A stretch of 8,708 nt of DNA, taken from an uncultured Collinsella sp. Its GTDB lineage: Bacteria > Actinomycetota > Coriobacteriia > Coriobacteriales > Coriobacteriaceae. The stretch's first letter is position 1. Each line of letters opens with the position of its first letter. The position numbers and the translations under genes were made by a program. Under the pieces are notes generated by a model. That model was not told the DNA's origin. It did no database searches and saw only the letters and a list, made by a program, of their open reading frames with translations. Where the stretch lies: contig CAJJZO010000068.1 of the NCBI GenBank assembly GCA_905197585.1, positions 1-8,708 on the forward strand. Reading direction: 5' to 3'. Of this stretch, positions 4,526-8,708 are shown one piece after another.

Positions 4526-5818
4526 TCACCGCGCCTGCCCACGCGGCCTGCTGTTCGTCGGCGCAACATGGTTACGGCTCAACGCTTCCGCCGCACGTGC
4601 TACTTCCGTAGCTTCCCTCATCACATCATCCAAGCTGCGCTCGGTGCGTTGCGCCTTCCTGGGACGCATCAGCGCCCAGATGCGGTCTCCAAGCTCCTCA
4701 ATTGCCGCTCTAGCTGCTCTCGCCGCTCCTGCGCATCGAGCAGTGATTGAATCGAGGATTGTGCCGCGCTCAGCGCGCCCCGCAGCTTCCCAGCGCCCAA
4801 TCTCGGCAGCGACGGGTCGAAGCTCCTCAACGTCTCGCGCAACTGCTCGCGTTCCGCGCCGAAGGGACTCCAATCGCGCGGACTCCCGCTGGATTTCATC
4901 GCCCACCTCGTTGCGAAGCTCGAGCTTTTCGCCGATTTCGCCGTCCAAGCGGTCGAGCTCGGCCATTTTTTCCGCGATTCGGCGGTCGATTTCCGCAGCT
5001 TGCGCCTGCTTTTCATCGACCTTGGCGGTCACGGCGCCCAATTTGACATGGCTCTCAACCCTAAGCTGCTCGAGACCGTCCAGCTCGCGCTTGGCAGTCA
5101 TCGCCCCGTGCTTCGCCTTGTCCCTCGCCACCTCAAGGGTCTCTATCTCGGACTTGAGCGCCCGTGTGGTGCCGACCTGCACCTTGTAGGCATCAAGACT
5201 CCTGTAGCCTTTTGCTCGTAGCTCGTGGCGCATTGGGCGCTCATACCCGTAGGGCTTGGCCACCTGCTCCCAGAAGTCCTCCTGCAAGCGGCTCATCGTG
5301 CCCTGCGCGGTCACCTCCCACTTGCCCTCCGCGTTCTTTCGGCGCTTGTCTGGGGCGAATAGCTCCTTGGCGCACAGTCGGTCGAAGCCCGTCTCCCTGT
5401 CGTGTATCACGGGCGCGACCCAGATATGAGCGTGCGGGGTGCCCTCGTCCAGATGGATCTGGGCGGCTAGCAGGTTCTCGTATCCGTACCGGGCACCGAA
5501 CCAGTTAATGCTCCTGTCTAAGAACTCCCTCGCGGACTTCTCATCCAAGGCATCGTTGCTGGAGACGATGAACCCCATCGCGCGGACTTGGTTTTCCCTG
5601 ACCTTCCTCTTCGTCTTGAGTTCCCCCATGCGCCGCTCGACCGCCTTCTCAAGCGGCACCGGGCGCTCGTCCTCGGCGCGGCAGCGGTAGCCGATGTGCC
5701 GCCCGCTCTGGTCAATATCGTTGGCGTAGGTATGGGCACGCCTGTCCAGCTCACGACCCACCGCGTCAAAGCTTTTCACTTGCGAGCTCTTCATTGCGAT
5801 TAGTGGCGCGACCGTCAT
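4526..5818 (-). CDS. Mob2, chimeric MobV-type relaxase
   Basis: 430 residues from ATG 5818 (GGAGG 8 nt upstream). The relaxase domain has QIHLDEGTPHAHIWVAP (120-136), the full HxDExTPHxH metal motif with His122, Asp124, Glu125, His129 and His131. AHTYANDID (28-36) corresponds to motif I, but the position of the MobM nucleophile His appears to be Arg22; His29 is an alternative. Residues 215-320 are heptad-rich coiled coil, almost identical to Mob3. From about residue 315 the sequence switches to the Mob1-type tail (ARDVEELRP to GQAR). The gene is therefore a hybrid, with the switch near a shared 10-mer at 4867-4876. It should act on oriT2 and, by N-terminal similarity, oriT3. It is followed 42 bp later by the antitoxin gene. 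Confidence 0.9.
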   Translation of the reverse strand: MTVAPLIAMKSSQVKSFDAVGRELDRRAHTYANDIDQSGRHIGYRCRAEDERPVPLEKAVERRMGELKTKRKVRENQVRAMGFIVSSNDALDEKSAREFLDRSINWFGARYGYENLLAAQIHLDEGTPHAHIWVAPVIHDRETGFDRLCAKELFAPDKRRKNAEGKWEVTAQGTMSRLQEDFWEQVAKPYGYERPMRHELRAKGYRSLDAYKVQVGTTRALKSEIETLEVARDKAKHGAMTAKRELDGLEQLRVESHVKLGAVTAKVDEKQAQAAEIDRRIAEKMAELDRLDGEIGEKLELRNEVGDEIQRESARLESLRRGTRAVARDVEELRPVAAEIGRWEAAGRAERGTILDSITARCAGAARAARAAIEELGDRIWALMRPRKAQRTERSLDDVMREATEVARAAEALSRNHVAPTNSRPRGQAR

Positions 5819-5861
5819 TGGTGAACCTCCGAGTTTGAAGCCTAATGGAGCGTTAGCGACA

Positions 5862-5905
5862 TTTGGTATAGTCACGTTATACCAAGCTATGCTTGGCACG
5901 TGCAA
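5862..5905 (-). other. putative oriT2 (MobV type)
   Basis: On the minus strand the hairpin CCAAGC-ata-GCTTGG (5896-5882) is followed by TATAACGTGACTATACCAA; TTGGTATA and TATACCAA also form a second inverted repeat. Alignment with pMV158 (hairpin, then TATAGTGTG/TTATAC) puts the nick after GTG, between 5873 and 5872. It lies about 45 bp upstream of mob2. Confidence 0.72.
5876..5905 (-). promoter_or_regulatory. mob2 promoter overlapping oriT2
   Basis: -35 TTGCAC (5905-5900), -10 TATAAC (5881-5876), spacer 18 bp formed by the oriT hairpin. This suggests autorepression by the relaxase. Confidence 0.62.
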
Positions 5906-6015
5906 GGTGGTTTCCCCCTTGACCCCCGCCCTCGTCCGTTCGCGGCGCCGCTCACGTCCTTTGGGCCATCGGCGCAAGCGCCGAACGGAGGGACTTCGCC
6001 CCTCCGAACCACCCC

Positions 6016-6041
6016 CAAAAGGGGCTAACTCGCCCCTTTTG
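6016..6041. repeat. extra 10-bp hairpin in unit 3 origin block
   Basis: Perfect stem CAAAAGGGGC / GCCCCTTTTG (6016-6025 with 6032-6041) around the loop taactc. It occupies the stretch corresponding to the sequence between the GC-rich hairpins and the heptads in units 1 and 2, where no counterpart exists. Function not recognised. Confidence 0.7.
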
Positions 6042-6052
6042 AAACCCCCGTT

Positions 6053-6108
6053 TTGTCGTCCGTCACACGTCACAGTATTTTTAGGTCGTAGTTAGCCTAA
6101 AAATACTG
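6053..6108 (-). other. putative double-strand origin (dso), unit 3, diverged stem
   Basis: Three heptads (TTGTCGT, CCGTCAC, ACGTCAC; 6053-6073) run into a perfect 13-bp stem (6073-6085 with 6096-6108). The stem differs in sequence from units 1 and 2, with matched changes on both arms. The loop on the minus strand is CTAACTACGA, even closer to the pMV158 TACTACGA nick. Stem change with loop conservation supports a functional hairpin, presumably read by Rep3. Confidence 0.68.
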
Positions 6109-6153
6109 ACCCCCAAAAACGCGGGTTTTTCGGACTCCGGACACAGTCAAGGA

Positions 6154-6187
6154 AAGGGTCGATGGAGCAGAGCGTCCATCGACCCTT
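6154..6187. repeat. conserved long stem-loop downstream of rep (unit 3)
   Basis: Same 12-bp stem and loop as at 3133-3166, conserved although the bases immediately to its left (6109-6145) have diverged completely from units 1 and 2. The hairpin is therefore retained independently of its left flank. Confidence 0.75.
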
Positions 6188-6218
6188 ATCCAAGTCTGGT
6201 CTTCCAATTGTCCGCCGC

Positions 6219-6302
6219 GTCAATTCCGCTATCGGTGAACGAGTCGGCTTAGATCTGCTTCGCAGACCACGCCGCCCCGTAGTCACCGATAGCTCCATTG
6301 AC
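6219..6302. other. structured rep 3' element, unit 3
   Basis: 84-nt version: closing stem at 6219-6224/6297-6302; stem B GCTATCGGTG (6228-6237) pairs perfectly with CACCGATAGC (6284-6293); apical stem is shortened to CTGC-ttc-GCAG (6255-6265). The unpaired strands match the other units. The combination of invariant single strands and changing stems is the signature of a structure under selection. Confidence 0.7.
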
Positions 6303-6306
6303 CCGT

Positions 6307-6951
6307 CTACTCGTCCGCATCCCGAGCTTCTGCCTTGGCCTTGCGCTTCAGGTAGTTTCCGCGACAGTAGCGCTCAAGGGTTCCGTTGTAGCCGACGATG
6401 ATTTCCCAGTAGCACCCATCGAAATCGTTCATGGCGGCGACCGTAAAATCGTTGATTGTCGTGAAACCGTTGGCGATGATGTAGCCGACCAGCTCCTTCA
6501 ACATCTCCTGCTTCTGGGCAGAGCTGATTTGCTCATAGGCTCCGATGTCGAAATTGTTTCCCGTGACACGGCGGCTCGGGTCGTACTGCTCTTTTCCCTG
6601 CTTACGGCACGAATCCGTGTCATGAATCAGGTAGTCGTAGCAATGGCGGATGTTGACGCAGGCTTCGCAGGTGTTCAGCGCCTTCTTGCCAGGCGCGGAA
6701 AGGAGGTTGAACACCTCCATGATGTGCTTGTAGCTGGTCGTATTCGACTTCGCCACGATGATATGCACGTGGTCTTTGCGGTGCTCGCTTTTGCTGTCCT
6801 TGTCCGCCGTGTGCTCGCAGTACGCATAGGGGAGCTGGAGCAGGTCATCGATGGTCTCACGCCAGTCTGGGCGCATGTTCTCCTGATAGAGAACCGCCCA
6901 CCAGTACCGAGCCTTTGCGATTTTCGGAGCCTTTTCCTCTTCTTTGGCCAT
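6307..6951 (-). CDS. Rep3, RepB-type rolling-circle initiator (pMV158-like)
   Basis: 214 residues, homologous to Rep2 along its whole length, with strongest identity in the C-terminal third (GNNFDIG, TINDFT, EIIVGYN, LERYCRGNYL). HUH ligands are in KDHVHIIVAK (59-68; His61, His63). RHCYDYLIHD (102-111) holds Tyr105/Tyr107. A charged N-terminus (MAKEEEKAPK) replaces that of Rep2. The probable target is the hairpin at 6073-6108. Start ATG 6951 follows GAGGAAGGGG; that SD can be masked by a hairpin (6963-6982). Unlike Rep2 it has no upstream toxin-antitoxin or CopG gene; its leader instead carries an antisense RNA resembling that of rep1. Confidence 0.88.
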   Translation of the reverse strand: MAKEEEKAPKIAKARYWWAVLYQENMRPDWRETIDDLLQLPYAYCEHTADKDSKSEHRKDHVHIIVAKSNTTSYKHIMEVFNLLSAPGKKALNTCEACVNIRHCYDYLIHDTDSCRKQGKEQYDPSRRVTGNNFDIGAYEQISSAQKQEMLKELVGYIIANGFTTINDFTVAAMNDFDGCYWEIIVGYNGTLERYCRGNYLKRKAKAEARDADE

Positions 6952-6962
6952 AAAAATAGCCC

Positions 6963-6982
6963 CTTCCTCGTCATGGAGAAAG
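6963..6982 (-). promoter_or_regulatory. rep3 SD-masking hairpin with alternative upstream partner
   Basis: On the minus strand CTTTCTC (6982-6976) pairs with GAGGAAG (6969-6963, the rep3 SD), with one G-T pair and loop catgac. The upstream arm, as GCTTTCTCC (6983-6975), can pair instead with GGAGATAGC (7053-7045) in the leader, with one mismatch. The layout parallels the rep1 attenuator, though the T-run (ATTTTTA) is shorter, so masking of translation may matter more than termination. Confidence 0.58.
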
Positions 6983-7012
6983 CGGCTCCAAGCTGGTAAT
7001 TCGTCCCGAAAT

Positions 7013-7021
7013 TGGTAGAAT
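7013..7021 (+). promoter_or_regulatory. extended -10 promoter for the rep3 antisense RNA
   Basis: TGGTAGAAT on the + strand (TG-n plus TAGAAT), with a possible weak -35 TGGTAA at 6994-6999 (16-bp spacer). The distance from the -10 to the conserved antisense hairpin is 16 nt here and 17 nt in unit 1. Confidence 0.55.
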
Positions 7022-7027
7022 AGTACC

Positions 7028-7139
7028 TAGGGTTTGGCGGAGCTGCTATCTCCGTTTTTATCCGCTGGTTGTCGGCGGCAACCACAACCAGCCTTTGATT
7101 ATTCTAGCCCATCGCGTCCGCGCGGTGGGCTTTTGTTTT
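7028..7139 (+). ncRNA. putative antisense RNA controlling rep3
   Basis: About 110 nt opposite the rep3 leader. It contains the hairpin CGGAG-CTGCTAT-CTCCG (7038-7054), then a 9-bp perfect hairpin GCTGGTTGT/ACAACCAGC (7063-7092 region) that competes with an internal GGTTG/CAACC pairing, then the terminator. It covers the leader segment 7045-7053 that would otherwise keep the rep3 SD free. The first hairpin matches the one in the rep1 antisense RNA with a paired C-G to G-C change. Confidence 0.65.
7107..7139 (+). terminator. intrinsic terminator of the rep3 antisense RNA
   Basis: Perfect 10-bp stem GCCCATCGCG (7107-7116) with CGCGGTGGGC (7121-7130), one G-T pair, loop tccg, then TTTTGTTTT on the + strand. 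No + strand gene precedes it. Confidence 0.87.
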
Positions 7140-7181
7140 ATCTATCTTCGCAGTTAAATGCTGGTTTTCTGTAATGCCAGC

Positions 7182-7205
7182 AAACGTAAACCATAGTTTA
7201 CGTTT
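7182..7205. repeat. 24-bp near-palindrome between mob3 and rep3
   Basis: Same sequence as 1571-1594 except c for t at its eleventh base, which breaks symmetry near the centre. A TGCTGG/CCAGCA hairpin (7159-7182) adjoins it, as GAGTCC/GGACTC does in unit 1. It lies 15 bp beyond the mob3 stop codon. Confidence 0.83.
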
Positions 7206-7220
7206 CGGCGCGGAGGTGTG

Positions 7221-8588
7221 CTAACGGCTCTGCCCCCACGATCGCCGCGGTGCTTCATCTCCCCGGTTCGCGTTCAGACCCCTAGCAGCCCTCTGGGCTT
7301 CTGCAGCACGGGCTTTGGGGCTTCTGTCATCGTCTTCCACATAATCGCGCTCCAAGGCCGCCAAATCGCGTTTGAGCGCCCTTGTTGTCATCCGCGCACT
7401 TCTCGGCGCGAACTTTCTGGCGAGGTCCGCAATTGCCACCTCAAGCCGTCCAACCGCTCCTCTGATTCCCTCAACGACCTGCTCAACTCGTCCTCGGAGT
7501 CCATCGCATCGAGCAGCGATTTCATCGAGGATTCCGCGCTTCTCAAAGCGTCCCGCGTGGTCGAACTGGTCAACGATGGAAGCGATGGCTTCCAGCTCCT
7601 CAACGTCCTCCTCAAGCCGTCCCGCCGCTTGCCGAACCGACTCCAATCGCCGCTGCTCGCGCTGGAGGTTGTCGCCCACTTCGTTGCGAATCTCGATTTT
7701 CTCGCCGATTTCGCCGTCCAAGCGGTCAATCTCGGCCATTTTTTCCGCGATTCTGCGGTCGATTTCCGCAGCTTGCGCCTGCTTTTCATCGACCTTAGCG
7801 GTCACGGCACCCAATTTGACATGGCTCTCAACCCTAAGCTGCTCGAGACCGTCCAGCTCGCGCTTGGCAGTTATCGCCCCGTGCTTCGCCTTGTCCCTCG
7901 CACCCTCAAGGGTCTCTATCTCGGACTTGAGCGCCCTCGTGGTGCCGACCTGCACCTTGTACGCATCAAGGCTCCTGTAGCCCTTCGCGCGCAGCTCGTG
8001 GCGCAGGGGGCGCTCGTATCCATAGGGCTTCGCGACCTGCTCCCAAAAGTCCTCCTGAAGCCTGCTCATGGTTCCCTGGGCCGTCACCTCCCACTTGCCA
8101 TCCGCGTTCTTTCGCCGCTTGTCGGGCGCGAACAGCTCCTTGGCGCACAGGCGATCGTGACCGTCCTCGCCGCGGATGACCGGGGCAATCCAGATGTGCG
8201 CGTGCGGGGTGCCCTCGTCCAGATGAATCTGGGCGGCGAGCAGGTTCTCGTATCCGTACCGCGCCCCGAACCACTGAACCGACCTATCCAGAAACTCCCT
8301 CGCGTCCTTCTCGTCCAAGGCATCGTTGCTTGAGACGATGAACCCCATCGCGCGGACTTGGTTGTCCCTGATTTTCCGCTTGGTGTTCAGCTCGCCCATA
8401 CGGCGCTCGATGGCCTGTTCGAGCGGAACGGGACTCTCATCCCCCGCGCGGCACAGGTACCCGACATGCCGGCCGCTCTGGTCAACATCGTTGGCGTAGG
8501 TGTGTGCCCGCCTGTCCAGCTCCTTGCCCACGGCTTCAAGGCTGTCACATTTGGTCGACTTCATGGCAATCAAGGGTGCTACGGTCAT
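7221..8588 (-). CDS. Mob3, MobV-type relaxase (Pre/Mob family)
   Basis: 455 residues from ATG 8588 (GGGAG 6 nt upstream). An in-frame GTG at 8612 would add eight residues but lacks a better SD. The relaxase domain is nearly the same as Mob2: QIHLDEGTPHAHIWIAP (120-136) with His122/Asp124/Glu125/His129/His131, and AHTYANDVD (28-36) at motif I, again with a basic residue (Lys22) where MobM has its His. The coiled coil (about 215-330) matches Mob2. The tail after RLESVRQ is a diverged allele of the Mob1/Mob2 tail (DVEEL, RGILDEIAARC conserved) and ends in a longer charged segment. It should process oriT3. Confidence 0.9.
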   Translation of the reverse strand: MTVAPLIAMKSTKCDSLEAVGKELDRRAHTYANDVDQSGRHVGYLCRAGDESPVPLEQAIERRMGELNTKRKIRDNQVRAMGFIVSSNDALDEKDAREFLDRSVQWFGARYGYENLLAAQIHLDEGTPHAHIWIAPVIRGEDGHDRLCAKELFAPDKRRKNADGKWEVTAQGTMSRLQEDFWEQVAKPYGYERPLRHELRAKGYRSLDAYKVQVGTTRALKSEIETLEGARDKAKHGAITAKRELDGLEQLRVESHVKLGAVTAKVDEKQAQAAEIDRRIAEKMAEIDRLDGEIGEKIEIRNEVGDNLQREQRRLESVRQAAGRLEEDVEELEAIASIVDQFDHAGRFEKRGILDEIAARCDGLRGRVEQVVEGIRGAVGRLEVAIADLARKFAPRSARMTTRALKRDLAALERDYVEDDDRSPKARAAEAQRAARGLNANRGDEAPRRSWGQSR

Positions 8589-8631
8589 GTCAAACTCCCG
8601 AGTTCGAACCACCTAAAGGTGCGTTAGCTGC

Positions 8632-8675
8632 TTTGGTATAGTCACGTTATACCAAGCTATGCTTGGCACGTGCAA
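8632..8675 (-). other. putative oriT3 (MobV type)
   Basis: Identical to oriT2: hairpin 8666-8652 and the core TATAACGTGACTATACC on the minus strand, about 45 bp upstream of mob3. Two identical oriTs in direct orientation could be recombined by either relaxase. Confidence 0.72.
8646..8675 (-). promoter_or_regulatory. mob3 promoter overlapping oriT3
   Basis: -35 TTGCAC (8675-8670) and -10 TATAAC (8651-8646) with the 18-bp oriT hairpin spacer, identical to the mob2 promoter. Confidence 0.62.
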
Positions 8676-8708
8676 GGTGGTTTCCCCCTTGACCCCCGCC
8701 CTCGTCCG

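Larger units (their letters stand above)
5862..5938. repeat. 77-bp direct repeat (oriT block), copy 1
   Basis: Identical to 8632-8708 (offset 2770), covering oriT, the mob promoter and the adjoining CAAGG...CCTTG segment. The second copy reaches the window end, so the repeat may be longer. Confidence 0.93.
8632..8708. repeat. 77-bp direct repeat (oriT block), copy 2, cut by the window end
   Basis: Second copy of 5862-5938, ending at the last base of the window. The bases that follow copy 1 (ttcgcggc...) would show whether the molecule continues the same way or joins the window start. Confidence 0.93.

Noticed and set aside
5819..6073. N-terminal extension of mob2 to an upstream start at 6073
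   Set aside because: It would run through oriT2, the mob promoter and the GC-rich hairpins; residues are low-complexity and have no counterpart in Mob3. ATG 5818 has a good SD and aligns with the Mob3 start.
8589..8612. GTG start for mob3 at 8612
   Set aside because: ATG 8588 aligns with the Mob2 start and has GGGAG 6 nt upstream.
1..8708. Insertion sequence or transposon structure linking the units
   Set aside because: No transposase gene and no inverted terminal repeats with target duplications were seen; the repeats are direct and consist of origin or oriT DNA.

Overview
The window reads as three small mobilizable rolling-circle (RCR) plasmids joined head to tail, with all eight genes on the minus strand. 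Each unit of about 2.8-3.0 kb has the same order in the direction of transcription: oriT with overlapping promoter, MobV-type relaxase (mob), antisense-controlled replication initiator (rep), then a non-coding origin block. Only plasmid maintenance genes are present: no resistance, metabolic, phage or transposase genes. The DNA is fairly GC-rich with strong Shine-Dalgarno (SD) sites. A gut actinobacterium (Coriobacteriia-like) or high-GC Firmicute host is my guess, made from protein flavour only.

Unit 1 (about 1-2920) has the origin block (1-364), rep1 (355-1329, Rep_trans/pT181-like), its antisense control region (1330-1593), mob1 (1594-2811) and oriT1 (about 2837-2886). Unit 2 (about 2921-5930) has an origin block whose first 224 bases are identical to unit 1, rep2 (3290-3931, RepB/pMV158-like), a RelBE-type toxin-antitoxin pair (3994-4483), mob2 (4526-5818) and oriT2. 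Unit 3 (about 5930-8708) has a diverged origin block, rep3 (6307-6951, RepB-like), a control region (6952-7220), mob3 (7221-8588) and oriT3. Both window ends lie inside sequences repeated elsewhere in the window. This fits either a circular three-replicon plasmid cut open or a repeat-driven assembly join.

The units are mosaics. Rep1 is unrelated to Rep2/Rep3 yet is followed by the same origin as Rep2. Mob2 has the N-terminal relaxase domain of Mob3 but the C-terminal tail of Mob1. The antisense RNA of rep1 shares a covarying hairpin with that of rep3, although the two Reps belong to different families.

The non-coding DNA holds the most interest. Every rep ends at an 84-87-nt structured element whose stems are kept by compensatory changes. 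Every origin has a long hairpin with CTAACTACG in its loop on the minus strand, resembling the pMV158-family nick site, flanked by three heptad repeats. Every rep leader has a counter-transcript with its own + strand terminator. rep1 has a pT181-like pre-emptor/attenuator layout and rep3 a similar one. rep2 instead has a tiny pMV158 RNAII-like antisense RNA and sits directly behind the toxin-antitoxin operon.
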